64,000 nt of DNA from Sinotaia quadrata (GCA_028829895.1 CM054180.1:89653135-89717134); one strand, 5' to 3'; shown: positions 1 through 11,647, numbered from the stretch's first letter. Numbers and translations: made by a program. The notes: generated from the sequence alone by a model not told the origin.

Positions 1-1190
1 TATTACACGTACTGTATTATTATAGTTTTATATTGAGTATAGTATTATATTTGTTTTATGCTTGTATTACACTTTCATATTATTTTATTTTGACTCTATG
101 CATTATTATATTTGCTTTTTATATGTATAGTATTATATTTGTTTTATTTTGATGGCACAGTATTATATTTGTTTAATTTGATGTTGTGTATAGTATTTGT
201 TTTATTTTGATATAGTTTATAGTACTTATTTTCATGCTGTGTGCAGTATTGTTTATTTTATCTTGTTGATGTGTACTGTATAGACATTGTTTTTAAATTA
301 ATGTGTGCAGTGTAGTATTTATTTTAGATCAATGTGTACAGTATAGTATTTGTTTTAGATTGATGTTGTGTACAGTATAGTATTAATTTTAGACTGATGT
401 TGTGTACAGTACAGTATTAGTTTTAGATTGATGTTGTGCACAATATTATATTCATTTTACTTTTATGATTTGTATAGTGCATGTAGTATATTTGCTCTAT
501 TTAATATTGTGTATACTATTATACATGTTTTAATTCAAGACTGTGTATAGTATTATATTTGTTTTATCTTCATGTTTTGTTTTATTTGTTTTAGTTTGAA
601 GTTGTGCATAGTATTATATTTGTTTTAGAGGTACTTTTTGTATAATTATATTTGTTTTCCTTTGATGTGTTTAGTATTATTATATTTGTTTTAGCTTGAT
701 GTTTTGCATAATATTATATTGTTTTAGTTTGATGTTGTGTATAGTATTATATTGTTTTAATTTGAAGGTGTGTGTAGTATTATATTCTTTTTAATTTGAG
801 GCTGTGTATAATATTATATTAGTTTATTTTGACTCTGTGTATAGTGTTACGTTTGTTTTAGTTTGTGCTGTTTATAGTATTACATTTGTTTCATTTAGAG
901 GATGTATAAATATTTCTTTTAGTTTGATGCTGCAATTATTATTGTATTTGAATTATTTTGATGTGGAGTGGAGTATTATTTTATGGGTTTATGTTATGTG
1001 TAGAAATATTTTAATTTTAATTTAGTGTTTGTATATTGATTATATTTGTTTTAGTTTGTTGGTTGTTTATAGTAATAGTATTATATTTGTTTTAGCCTGA
1101 TATTGTGTAGTATTATAGTTATTTTCATTTGATGTGCATAATATTATACTTGTTTAGTTTGACATTGTATTATATTTGTTTCTGTACACT
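1..1190. repeat. Degenerate AT-rich minisatellite, ~35-bp unit
   Basis: Repeated variants of a unit containing tagtattatatttgtttta followed by a tttgatgttgtgta-like stretch run from the left edge to about 1190. Copies differ by many substitutions and small indels, so the array is old. Open frames here (for example 804-1025) have only array composition and are not genes. Confidence 0.75.
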
Positions 1191-1647
1191 AAATTTGTCA
1201 CACTTTAAGACTATAGTCACTATAGGCACAAACTCAATATGTTACACATAAAGACTGGAATTTCACAATAAAAGCAAGTTAAATGTATGTCTTTTAAATC
1301 TGTGATTTAGTTTATGCTCACTTAATGAAAAAACTTTATTACATTTAAATTGTTGTTTTAGTATTATTTACGTAGGCTTTGCATCCTATTTTGTTTTGTA
1401 CCTGTTTAAGATGCCAGTGGTTTTAATCTATCTTTGTGTTGTATTAAATGCAACAGTTCATTTCAGCACATTCTTCTGTTTATTCTGTGAATTGTCTAAT
1501 CTGCCTAGGCATAAATCAAGCAAATAGGAGTAAACTTTTAACTGCTATTGATCAATCTTGATTACTATCAGTCACATTGCTTTGTGATAGTATATGTCTT
1601 AACTGCAAGTGGAATTAGTGTGGCACATGACACCATCATTCACTGAC
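1191..1647. other. AT-rich intergenic or intronic DNA
   Basis: No coding signal, RNA gene or repeat structure recognised. It may be intron of the minus-strand gene whose later exons lie to the left. Confidence 0.5.
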
Positions 1648-2070
1648 TGACAATAAAGACATAATCTATATTCAGTATAATAATGTACAAATAGTGAAGA
1701 CATATCCATTTTCAGCTTAATAACGTACAATTAGTGAAGACATAATCCATTTTCAGTTTAATAATGTACAATTAGTGAAGACATAATCCATTTTCAGTAT
1801 AATAATGTACAAATAGTGAAGACATAATCCATTTTCAGCCTAATAATGTACAAGTAATGAAGACATAATCCATTTTCAGCTTAATAATATACAATTAGTG
1901 AAGACATAATCCATTTCCAGCTTAATAATGTACAATTAGTGAAGACATAATCCATTTTCAGCTTAATAATGTACAATTAGTGAAGACATAATCCATTTTC
2001 AGCGCAATAATGTACAATTAGTATAGACATAGTCCATTTCAGCGTATTAATGTACAATTAGTGAAAACAT
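1648..2070. repeat. 41-bp minisatellite, about 10 copies
   Basis: A 41-bp unit (core cataatccattttcag, then ataatgtacaattagtgaag) is repeated head to tail with a few substitutions per copy. Copies near 1700-2000 are the most alike; copies at both ends are more diverged. Confidence 0.88.
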
Positions 2071-2725
2071 TAGAGACACAATCAATTCCCAATGTTACAG
2101 GATAAAAATTATATTATGGCAGTGCTCGAATAATATAATTATGTGACATTTGGCGATGGCATTATACACAATCTCTTTACATTATTGTAAAATTACAATT
2201 CGAGATGACATTCCCAACGTCAATAATGACATTGCACATTCATCTGTTCCACTCAGTGGCATCATGATTAGTGATGAAAATGTCGGTACCCTTCGTTTCC
2301 AATGTAACAACATCCAAATTAGATATGACAATATAGCCACCAACAATTTAAGCACAATTATGTCACAATTATCGCTGACAAAACACTTATCATCCTTTAC
2401 GAACATATTAAAATTACAATTACTGATTAAAATACCACTAAGAGAAGATAATGATTACACCATCCTTTTGCCAAATATAAAATTACAACTAGTTATGAAA
2501 ATGCATCCGCTATCCATTTCTTACGTATTAAAATCACAGCGATGAAAATACAGGCTTCTTAAGTATCCAACATATTAAAATGATGCACATCCTCGTCCAA
2601 CACAATGTCACACTTAGAGTTGACAGTATGAATTGTATTTATTTCCAATGTATTCATGTTCGAATTAGCGATAGCAGTGTACTTACTAATGAATTGTTAC
2701 TACCATTTTCCTTTATCTACTTCTT
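2071..2725. repeat. Strongly diverged tandem sequence next to the 41-bp array
   Basis: The theme attaaaattacaattagtgatgaaaat recurs in loosely spaced, altered form, together with atccatttcc- and atgacatt-like pieces. It looks like a decayed continuation of the neighbouring 41-bp array. A 131-codon open frame at 2150-2545 has this periodic composition (repeated K-L-Q and I-R stretches) and is probably not a gene. Confidence 0.4.
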
Positions 2726-2785
2726 CATACAGTTAGATTTATTTTATAAAAAGCAAATAAACCAAACCTAACTAAGATAACTAAC

Positions 2786-2946
2786 CTGCCAAATACTTTG
2801 CTGCGATCCCCAAGCATATATCCACCAAACATCAGATAGGCAAGGTTGCTGTCATTTGATGGAGATTTTAGTTGAAAGGTTGGAAAACCTGTGGCTGTGT
2901 GATTGACAGAATCTGCACGACTGCTGTTTAAACCTCGAGGGAATCG
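2786..2946 (-). CDS. Exon 3 of the secreted protein gene; gene continues beyond the left edge
   Basis: A 161-bp exon. The acceptor is TTTGATGCAG| before 2946 and the donor is TTTGGCAG|GTTAGT at 2786. It enters in phase 0, exactly as exon 2 leaves, and exits with two bases of an arginine-type codon. The 53 residues carry three N-glycosylation sequons (NSS, NHT, NDS), a GFPTFQL stretch and a glycine-rich GGYMLGDR stretch. Exons 1 to 3 join to 515 nt, or 171 codons plus two bases, without a stop. No convincing fourth exon was seen between 1 and 2785, so the rest should lie to the left of the window. If the protein is GH36-like, most of it, including the catalytic barrel, is missing here. Confidence 0.72.
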
Positions 2947-3108
2947 CTGCATCAAACCGAATTGGATTATTTTATAATTTTAGTATTACCCATAAAACAT
3001 ATACATTGACTATACTACAGTATGAAAATGGCAACTTAATCAATCAGCTATTTAAATTACTTTAAATTACTCGTTTCATATAAGATATATATAATCTATA
3101 TTTGTATG

Positions 3109-3113
<5 letters not shown>

Positions 3114-3193
<80 letters not shown>

Positions 3194-3222
3194 GTCTATC
3201 TATCTATCTGTCTGTCTCTCTA
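3114..3222. repeat. (TATC)n microsatellite
   Basis: About 25 tetranucleotide repeats with TGTC variants at both ends. The tract ends a few bases before the A/B element that begins at 3228. Confidence 0.97.
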
Positions 3223-3531
3223 TTTATGACGCCAACTCCACCTAGTTAATGGTTACGATTATTATTAATTAATCATTCATAACTAATTATAACTAATGAA
3301 AAATCTTAATTTATGTTATTAATAATTCTCCAGTAGACACCACTTGTTTCTTTCACTTAGCGGATATGCGGGCTCTGTAAACGTTTTCTCTCTTCAACAA
3401 CATTAAAGACTAACATTTACTGTCACACAATATTTACTTAGGTGGAAAACATCTTACTAAAGGAGAAGATAAATCTGTCTATATTTAGCGAGTCCCCATC
3501 CACCCGCTTTCTTTTTCCAACATAAGATTAT

Positions 3532-5122
3532 TGTCATGTGTCCGGTTATGTTTAACGACCCTGTCACTATATCAGATTCCCCAAATATCAATATTATGTT
3601 ACCGATTCTCTTCTAATACTAGCAACAGCCGGACGGCCTGACCTGTCTTCTACGAATATGCCAAAGATTTGGGCTATTACTTAATAACACACCAACAGAT
3701 AAATCAGCTGATGTGCCCAAGCTGGTAATGTTATCTCCCCCCCTTTTATTATTAGTTATGATTATGATATTATTTCTCCAGCTCTTCCCTCATACCAGCT
3801 TCTTTTAGTGGACAATTACAACAAATTTTGTAACTTGAGTGAAGATAATAAAGTAATATTTAAGAACAATAATAGTAGTAAAAAGACATCAATTCAATCA
3901 CAGAAAATTTCAGAGTTCATCTATCCTGCCCTACCCGATTATTCGTATATCGTTTATTCAACTGATCAGTTCATTTGGAGAGAGCACACTAACTAGAGTC
4001 TCATGAAGATCTGCAACTGCGTTTGTCTTCCAGATGACAGGTATGACCAATTCGGCATCAAATAGGTGTGCTAGATATTGTCAACAGAGGCTCTTGAGTA
4101 TGGCATAGTTTAAGCCTGGAACCGGCTGGAACCGGCTGTAATGAACAACACTCTTGTATAGCAAACTATTAGCATGAATAATCATTTGTGCTTTGTGGCA
4201 ACAGCAATAGACTATTCTTGTATAGCAAACTATTAGCATGAATAATCATTTGTGCTTTGTGGCAACAGCAATAGACTACTCTTGTATAGCAAACTATTAG
4301 CATGAATAATCATTTGTGCTTTGTGGCAACAGCAATAGACTACTCTTTACAAATTCATCACAACTCGTTTAAATAAATTCATAAATTCAATAAAATATTT
4401 ATATGTGGATGATAATGATTTTACTTCTACAAATGTATAAATTCTTAGTTACAATACATTTAGCAAGCGGTTCACAGTGATACTCATTAAACAATCATTT
4501 TCTCTCTGTTTAGCTCCACTGGCTACAAATAGTTTAACAAGCAAATACACATGCTTATGCCATCTCAACATTTCTAATCATCGCTAACACCACTTAGCTT
4601 CTATGAGAAGAAATATATTAGTACACACAATCATTTAACAAATCACATAAATACTTTACACAATGTTCTATCAATAAGACTGTACAATATTTTAGTGAAC
4701 TCAATTATGTTTACCACTCTCATAATTCGTGCGCGCTATCAACGCATGTAAGCAGTTTGCTTGTGGACATTTTGTGCATTGGATATGTGCATTTGCAGCT
4801 TATGGGTCATTGATTAAGTATATATGAATGGTCTCTAGGTCAGATAGCAGATTCTACTACGTCAATACACGGAACGCAAATGACCAAATATTGGCGTCTT
4901 GTATCCGGCTAGCGGTTCCCCATCCCGCCATTCTACTTTATTCCTCCACATCCTTCACCTTTTTGAGTGACCTACATCTTAATAGGTCGTAAACATCTAT
5001 TGCACCACAGCTACGCAACCTAGATAATGGTACTATACTTTTCATAAAATAATAAAAGAATTAGTAATTAAATATAGAAAAAATATTTTAGAAAATCAGC
5101 ATAATTTGCCTAGGACTCCTCA
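3532..5122 (+). mobile_element. Dispersed repeat C, copy 1 (about 1.6 kb), possible solo LTR
   Basis: Begins TGTCATGTGTCCGGTTATG and ends near gcataatttgcctagga. The minus-strand copy at 59875-61400 is similar across its whole length: the first 230 bp, the ctccag-type stretch, the tcatgaag stretch and the last 280 bp all align by eye. A shortened copy lies at 37170-37652. Ends of the TGTCA...TGACA type would suit an LTR, but no clear target duplication was seen and there is no coding sequence. It sits inside an A/B copy, so it is younger than that copy. Confidence 0.65.
4150..4346. repeat. 63-bp direct repeat, three copies
   Basis: Three nearly identical units beginning actcttgtatagcaaac and ending agcaatagacta lie inside element C. 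They are absent from the other C copies, so this is a local amplification after insertion. Confidence 0.9.
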
Positions 5123-5698
5123 GTATGTGTAAAATTAATAATAAATTTATTAAATCAACAATCATATATACATATAACAAATACAATGAAAAAGATTACT
5201 AGACATAAATATTTCCATGAAACCACTTTCAAATAATTTAATATCAATCCAGTCTTATACCCTAAAACACAATTTAGCAATTTAGTGTCAATAAAATCAC
5301 AGGATAGTTCTTATCAGAGAACAGAAATGGAGTTATTAGAGATAAGCAATAATAGTTTGTACATAAAATAGTTTAGGCACTATCTCAATAGTCTTTTGTG
5401 CACTTTTTGTAACAAAACCTCAAGATTATTGTTCACATTAATACTGTCAATTCCAAGTGATTTCCTCCTCACGTTGTAAAATACTGATTTGCTGCTATTC
5501 TCTTGAGGCTAACCTGGATCTCCTTCACTGTATTAGCACCCTCAAGCACAACAACAATTGTGACAATTTCTAGTAACTTCCTTGTACCATCATATCTTGC
5601 CACCATATATCAATGGAGTGGAGTGTATTTCTTACACTTACATACTGTAGTAGATATTTTTCGCTTCTACCATGGTCATAGCGATTTATAATAAATAA

Positions 5699-5820
5699 AC
5701 AAAGAGATTCGGATAAAACAAGAAAAGGCTGCTTTTTCCATGTAAAATATAATCAGGAAACAAAGAGATTCAGATAAAACAAGAAAAGGCTGCTTTTTCC
5801 ATGTAAAATATAATCAGGAA
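5699..5820. repeat. 61-bp tandem duplication
   Basis: Two adjacent copies of a 61-bp unit starting acaaagagattc and ending aatcaggaa differ at about one base (cgg versus cag). It lies inside the A/B element. Confidence 0.93.
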
Positions 5821-6419
5821 ACAAACGCTAAGTTTCCAGTTTATTCTTGTTGAACTCCATTCTTTGTTACATTCAAATCTCAACTTACAGTTTCCTGAAA
5901 CAGTACTTATTAGATTGATACACGCATACAACATAGTAGTTTTATGAGTAGGTACACTAGAAACAATGTCAAGTGTTTAGAATACTACATTTAAACATCA
6001 TAGTTTACAATTTGTAGAAATAATTAGTCTACTCACATAATACATCTCTACATAAAACGCAAGTATAACATATGAAAATAAAAACTGCATGAAATATTTT
6101 CTTTTTCTCTCAGTTTGTCAGTTAAGTCACCATTAAACTAATGGCCATCTTTCCTGACTGGATTTCTTGCCACACCACATTCAAATGATTAGACAATAGA
6201 ATTCTCTACAGCTTGTAAACTTTTGATCTAAGTCCATTGGCTAGTCTCGTTCTCATAACCAATGGATAATAAAATCTACTCACCCAGTTATAACTGGTTT
6301 GCATTGCATAGCATATTCTCAACTCGAATTGTTTACTTCAAGGTCGGGTCACTTCAACAATTTAAGTTTATATAACAATTAAGTCTAGAAATAGGGATAG
6401 GCAAATTTACTCTGCCACA

Positions 6420-6712
<293 letters not shown>

Positions 6713-7440
6713 TTATATTTAATGACATAATTATCATAATATTATAATTATGTTTAAATACATTTAATTTAAATGCGACAAATATTCAGATATTTTGTAA
6801 ACCAGGTGCAAGATTATAACACGGCAAATGCTAATGTCATTATAAACATTGATAACCTTTAGCGACCACTAAACCGTGACTTATTTCATGCAGACTAAGA
6901 ATAGATATGAATTATTTTATAGACTAATGGAATTATAGCTAACAAAAACACGCATAAGAAAACGTGTGAAGTGTAAAGTGAAAAACCCAAACTTCTTTCT
7001 GATGCTATTGAGGGAATATGTTTGGTCTGTTAGCAGTTAGCCGACCAAATAGCAACAGGCAAAACCCAGAAACTGTGGCAAGTGTAAAATGAAAAACACG
7101 ATATTGAATATAAATTCTTAATTTCCTATATTTATTATAATATTCATTGAAAAATTGTTAATTCTTAACTTTAATATTGAATTTAAAGTTAGAAACAACT
7201 AAATTATAATTTAAAGTGAGAAACCACTAAATTATGATTTTTTAAAATACCCGTAATGATAGGAATTCATAAGTGGAATTTATAAAGGCCCATGAGTCGC
7301 CTCCATGAAGTGAAAATTAATCGAATGAAATTAAGTGGGGAGCAAGCAGTACGGAATCTTACTACTATTGTTCTGAAATTCTAAAGTGAGTTATGTGTGA
7401 CTGTTATAATGAACATTTATTCTTGTGGGAATTGCGAAAT
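6713..7440. other. Intron 2 sequence without recognised features
   Basis: AT-rich DNA with no persuasive exon, RNA gene or transposon signature. It lies between the microsatellite and the 48-bp minisatellite. Confidence 0.5.
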
Positions 7441-8166
7441 TGCTAAGAGAACTACCGAGCAATGGAGTGCAAGCAATGTATAGCACTGCTTACGAGAACT
7501 ACCATGCAGCAGGAGTGCAATTAATAGTATAGCACTGCTTACAAGAATCAGTGAGCAGTAGAATACAATCACGTGTACAGCACTGCTTACGAGAACCAGC
7601 GAGCAGCAGAATGCAACCAATTGTATATGCTTACGAGAATCAGTGAGCAGTAGAATACAACTACGTGTATAGCACATTTTACGAGAACTAGCAAGAAGGA
7701 GGAGTGCAATTAATAGCATAGCACTGCTTATGAAAATCAGTGAGCAGTAGAATACAACCATATGTATAGCACTGCTTCTGAGAACCAGCGAAATGCGGAG
7801 TACAATTAATTGTATAGCACTGCTTACGAGAACCATCGAGCAGCGAGTGCAATTAATTGTATAGCACTGCTTACGAGGAGCAGCGGAATACAATTAATCG
7901 TATAGCACTGCTTAAGAGAACCAGCGAGAAGCGGAGTACAATTAATTTTACAGTACTGCTTAAGAGAACCAGCAAGCAGCGGAGTACAATTAATTGTACA
8001 GTACTGCTTAAGAGAACCAGCGAGAAGCGAAGTACAATTAATTTTACAGTACTGCTTAAGAGAACCAGCAAGCAGCGGAGTACAATTAATTGTACAGTAC
8101 TGCTTAAGGGAACCAGCAAGCAGCGGAGTACAATTAATTGTACAGTACTGCTTAAGAGAATCTTTT
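7441..8166. repeat. 48-bp minisatellite, about 15 copies
   Basis: The unit contains tgtacagtactgcttaaga and gaaccagcaagcagcggag. Copies at 7441-7860 vary in length and sequence, while those at 7860-8160 are close to identical at 48 bp. Because 48 is divisible by three, several frames stay open on both strands (for example 7857-8207 plus, 7417-7893 minus). These peptides are by-products of the array. Confidence 0.92.
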
Positions 8167-8714
8167 ACTCGTTGTCTTGGTTCCGGTATGAAGACAGTAA
8201 TGTGTAGTAAAGTAACAACTCTACATCGTCAACATCAGATATGTATTTTATCTAGCATCGGTTAATACTGCAGTAATAAGACATTGTACAAATATCCAGA
8301 CAGTAATAAAGATTGAACTCTTGTTACACTTCCATTGGACATGAAATTGGAAGTTTGACATATTTTTGTTTTATAATTTTGTTGAACTTTTATTTGGGTT
8401 TTGGAGTGAAGAATTTAGAGTGAGGCAGTGATATATTTGCGTAAGATGCGTAAACTATGTGAACTAACCGTTACTTGTGTTTTGGAAAATGATAGTAGAC
8501 TTAATAGCTATTATCATAAGTGGCTGATTAATTAGGGATTAGCTATTACATTGAGTAGCCAATTAAGAAGAGGGGTGTTTTAGGTTATTAGTAGGAGGAA
8601 TGAATAGCTGGGATTTGAGATTACAGTATAATATTAAAATTAATAATTACTCTTAATGACCTTACCCTAGTTCACACCTAACAAATAATATCAAAAAAGG
8701 GGAAATTTTCTGAC
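8167..8714. other. Intron 2 sequence next to exon 2
   Basis: AT-rich with no repeats or coding signal. The exon 2 donor is at its right edge. Confidence 0.5.
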
Positions 8715-9001
8715 CTGTATAAATACAACTATGTTTGGCTCGTCATTAGGGTAGGTTCTAATGGTAGCTTCCATGTACACATCTCTTTCTGCATGCAAAT
8801 GAACAGTGAAGTCTTGCCAGTTCCCCAACACGTCAATGCCGCTGCTCGCATAACTGCTGTTAGAAACTTGCAGCTTTTTACTGTCCGTGTCCATTTTGTG
8901 ACCACGTGAATGCAAGAAGTAAGGTCCACTTTTCAACCAGTAGTGGTCATCATTATAAGGTCCAATGCTATAATTTCCATCAGTGACGATAAGAATATTT
9001 C
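8715..9001 (-). CDS. Exon 2 of the secreted protein gene (possible GH36/Sip1-like N-terminal domain)
   Basis: A 287-bp internal exon. The acceptor is a TATATATATAG run just before 9001 and the donor is ATACAG|GTCAGA at 8715. It enters in phase 1, matching exon 1, and leaves in phase 0. The roughly 96 residues have balanced, globular composition, unlike the low-complexity frames around them, with aromatic residues and sequons NYS and NSS. The end (ATIRTYPNDEPNIVVFIQ) together with the start of exon 3 (RFPRGL) resembles the beta-strand pattern I associate with the N-terminal domain of raffinose synthase/Sip1-type glycosidases (GH36, clan D). That family link is from memory of motif style and is tentative. 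No catalytic residues are expected this early. The exon is likely real whatever the family. Confidence 0.75.
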
Positions 9002-9405
9002 CTATATATATATACAATACATTTTAAGTAATTATTTAATTTGTGTTATATTATTTGTAAAAGACTTTGTCATGTGTCATTTGTTTGCTTGCAGATTTGT
9101 TATTCTTACGTTGAGATATTGTAAACTGGTCAGAGGTGGTGAGATTTATTAAGTCATGATTCATCATTCTGTCATATTTGACGTCTTCATCAGTATTGTT
9201 TCATTTTTATTATTAGTTAGAAACTAATTTATGTAAATATATTACAAATATTTACAACAATTATATTAACATTCGAACTTTTTAAAGGTGTCTGGCGATA
9301 TGTCGTTTGCATAAATAGCAATACATCTTAATACCCCACAAGCAAAGAACTGTTTTCATTTCATCAGCATGTATGTAGCTTAAACAATAAAAGACTTCCG
9401 ACATA

Positions 9406-9413
9406 GACTAAAT
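9406..9413. repeat. Left 8-bp target-site duplication of the hAT element
   Basis: gactaaat, identical to the sequence at 11640-11647 on the other side of the element. Confidence 0.9.
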
Positions 9414-9511
9414 CAGTGGTCCCCAACCCCCGGTCCGCGGACCAAATGGTACAGGGCCCCTCAATTTTATTTTTACTCTGGTGTATTTCTTTCGGGTTTG
9501 TGCGACTTTCC

Positions 9512-9985
9512 ATGGACGAGATTGAGCCTGAGCATTCATTCTCCCAGTTGGTGCACGATCATGTCTTTGCTTTTAAAGAATTCGAGCTCTACTTCCCAAC
9601 CACACCAACACACTTCGCTTCGGACCACCGACGAACGCACTCCATTCATTGGACCGCCGGGAGGAGAGTCATGTCAAAGCACCACACCAGACAAACCAGC
9701 ACTAAGACTCAGCCCTTTTCAGGGCTGGCAAAAATGCCACTACTGCCCACTCCACCTAGTGACATTTTACGCGATTCTGAGTCAGTCACAGAAGATGCGG
9801 ACGGCCCTTTCTGTTTCACAAACGAGCGCATAGCCCAGCTGAGACAGATACGGCAAAAGAGGCTTGAAGAGATGCAAACATTAAGAAGTACAAAGGAGAA
9901 GACTGGACAAAATACTGCTGTGAAATCAGCAAACCAACCGAAAATGGGGGCATACGAAAAGTTACCCCCTTCACCTTCACACTAG
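9512..9985 (+). CDS. Hypothetical ORF inside the hAT element
   Basis: An open frame that can start at the ATG at 9512 (MDEIEPEHSF) and runs about 157 codons to a TAG after PPSPSH. An upstream ATG at 9416 lies inside the terminal inverted repeat and is unlikely to be the start. Composition is mixed and protein-like: a VHDHVFAFKEFELYFPTT stretch, then a proline/threonine-rich middle, then a charged segment (ERIAQLRQIRQKRLEEM) that may form a coiled coil. The first stretch faintly recalls hAT transposase (phrases like AFK...L...FPT), but I cannot confirm it. Its role is unknown. It may be captured or composite sequence. Confidence 0.3.
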   Translation: MDEIEPEHSFSQLVHDHVFAFKEFELYFPTTPTHFASDHRRTHSIHWTAGRRVMSKHHTRQTSTKTQPFSGLAKMPLLPTPPSDILRDSESVTEDADGPFCFTNERIAQLRQIRQKRLEEMQTLRSTKEKTGQNTAVKSANQPKMGAYEKLPPSPSH

Positions 9986-9989
9986 AAAC

Positions 9990-11205
9990 TAAAAACGTTG
10001 AACTAAAAAAATGCGTTCACTAATTTGCTGTTGACCCTCTTCCACACAAAAACAGAAGATGAACTTACACTAGACAACAAGCCATCTTAACCGCAATTGG
10101 TCTCCATAAGATTTTAAACAAGCACCTGACAAGGCAACACGAAAAAAAAACTACATCAACAGACTGTGAAACACAGACAGACATCATCTGGAAAATAACG
10201 CCGACAACAAAAACACGCTCTTCACAAACGGAAAAGGAGGAAACAACGCGAAAACCCACACAGGAAGACGGCACAACTCAAACAGTCAAAGGAAAAAGCC
10301 ACGTTTCCACCCAAACTCTACAAGCCACTACAAGAGAAAGTGGAATAAACACCAACATCATCTGGAAAATTCCACCTACGGCCAAAGTGAATTCAACTCA
10401 AACAGCAAAACAAGAAATCAGCCAGGCATTCTCGCAAACTCCAAAAACCCACAACAGATAATAAGGAAACTCAGACTACAAGCTCTATCAGCAAAGAAAA
10501 AGAAATTAAAACAACTACCACCGAAAATAAGAAGAAACGCCAAAAAATCTCTAGCTCACAAATGGTACATATCAAGACGCAAGAAAGAAAAATACAAACA
10601 GAAAAAGAAGTGAAGACAACTGACGCAAAGACCGAAACAGAAGTCGACAACGCTCCAACTACACCATAAGAAACAACAACAACGACTAAACCAACTGCCC
10701 CCAATCCACAGCCAGAGTCACCACCAGGGACTGCAACAAAGACAACCACGACAGACACACGAGGAAACACTACAGAACGGAGCCCCAAATCAAAAAGAAG
10801 GCGCCCGCCACAACACATCAGACGATAACAACAGTATCATCTACTACAGCCACAACAACAGAATCCACAACAACAACGGCAGCGCTGCGACAACAACCAC
10901 CGCCGACAACAACAACAACAACGGTGGCAGCACAGGGAGCAACATCACATGCAGTGGGGATATTATAACCACCCCATTGCGGATCTAATTCAACTAATGC
11001 TTGCCGCCAACACCCACCTACATACAGTCCAACGGCTACCGGGGACATCAACAACAACAGTGCCAACGACAACAACAACACCACTGGTGAACATTACAGA
11101 GTGGGGAGTGAACATCCTGAGCGCACATACACACTAAGTACAGACGATGTGGTATTATCCTGGGCTCTGTAAACCCCCTCACCTGCCAATACAACAACGG
11201 CCACC
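9990..11205 (+). other. ACAAC-rich interior of the hAT element, partly shared with module D
   Basis: CA- and A-rich sequence with many acaacaac runs. At 10943-11010 the gcagtgggga...ccaccccattgcgga stretch matches 30784-30850 at most positions. The catctggaaaat phrases at 10188 and 10361 also recur at about 30282. The stretch contains stops in all frames and seems non-coding now. The source family of the shared block is unknown. Confidence 0.5.
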
Positions 11206-11211
11206 ACAGCA

Positions 11212-11390
11212 CTTAAATCCGTATTGCCATTTCCGAAACCTATTTGTGTGAAGCGGGGTTTTCTGCAGTGACAGCAAGCAAAACAAAACAACGGATGGAC
11301 ATAAGCAACTCACTTCGGGTGTAATTGTCTCCTATTACCCCCAAATGGAACCGTCTCGTTGCAAAGAAACAAGCTCAGGGTTCTCTCTGA
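11212..11390 (+). pseudogene. hAT transposase C-terminal dimerisation region, broken
   Basis: Translation gives LKSVLPFPK, a one-base frameshift, then TYLCEAGFSAVTASKTK, QRMDISNSLRV, a stop, and LSPITPKWNRLVAKKQAQGSL before another stop. The YLCEAGFSA and R-L-SPI-P-W patterns are typical of the C-terminal region of ZBED/Charlie-like hAT transposases. With a frameshift and an internal stop it cannot encode active transposase. It agrees with the terminal repeats and the 8-bp duplication. Confidence 0.85.
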
Positions 11391-11549
11391 TTTAGCGTTC
11401 TAGTGAGTTAAAATGTTAAATCACTTTATATTCATTTTTTGGTGTAACTGTATTTTAATTTGAAGGCACGTTTAAATACAATTAAATTAAAATTATTAAA
11501 TCAAAACAATCTAAAATATAAACAATCAACGTCCCCCCACATCATCGGG

Positions 11550-11614
11550 CTGCGGTAAAATTATCAAGCGTTGACCGGTCCGCGGCAAAATTATCAAGCG
11601 TTGACCGGTCCGCG
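11550..11614. repeat. Subterminal tandem duplication in the hAT right end
   Basis: The block aaaattatcaagcgttgacc plus ggtccgcggc occurs twice in succession just inside the right inverted repeat. Repeated subterminal motifs are common transposase-binding features in hAT elements, but binding here is an inference. Confidence 0.8.
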
Positions 11615-11639
11615 GCGATGAAAAGGTTGGGGACCACTG

Positions 11640-11647
11640 GACTAAAT
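11640..11647. repeat. Right 8-bp target-site duplication of the hAT element
   Basis: gactaaat, identical to 9406-9413. An intact duplication suggests the insertion is not very ancient. Confidence 0.9.

Larger units (their letters stand above)
3228..6420 (+). mobile_element. Dispersed repeat A/B, copy 1, interrupted by element C
   Basis: The A/B sequence occupies 3228-3531 and 5121-6420, about 1.6 kb in total. The gap between is filled by element C. Landmarks shared with other copies are the gacgccaac start, the atattaattaatcat-rich stretch, cacttagcggatatgc, tttattaaatcaacaatc, ggatagttcttatcag, ctaagtttccag, ctactcacccagtt and the ctctgcca end. No long ORF survives and no target duplication was identified, so the class is unknown. 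A retrotransposon tail or a non-autonomous element are both possible. It lies in intron 2 of the secreted protein gene. Confidence 0.75.
9414..11639 (+). mobile_element. hAT-superfamily DNA transposon, 2226 bp, with perfect 8-bp target duplication
   Basis: The left end reads CAGTGGTCCCCAACC and the right end is its exact inverse (GGTTGGGGACCACTG). Both are followed inward by a CGGTCCGCGG block. The element is flanked by identical 8-bp direct repeats, gactaaat, at 9406-9413 and 11640-11647; this length is the hAT hallmark. Near the right end lies a decayed transposase C-terminus (11212-11390). Most of the interior (about 9500-11200) is not recognisable transposase and partly matches module D at 30030-30862. 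The element is therefore probably non-autonomous, with captured or inserted sequence. It lies in intron 1 of the secreted protein gene. Confidence 0.9.

Noticed and set aside
2150..2545. 131-residue protein
   Set aside because: Its composition is periodic and follows the decayed tandem repeat; an opposite-strand frame is open over the same bases.
7417..8207. Repeat proteins encoded by the 48-bp array
   Set aside because: Frames are open on both strands and in more than one frame, units differ without codon-position bias by eye, and the array lies within an intron of the secreted gene. Arrays with periods 33, 48, 51, 54, 57/60, 63 and 66 bp stay open because the period is divisible by three; many other arrays here (28, 31, 32, 34, 37, 41, 47, 50 bp) do not.
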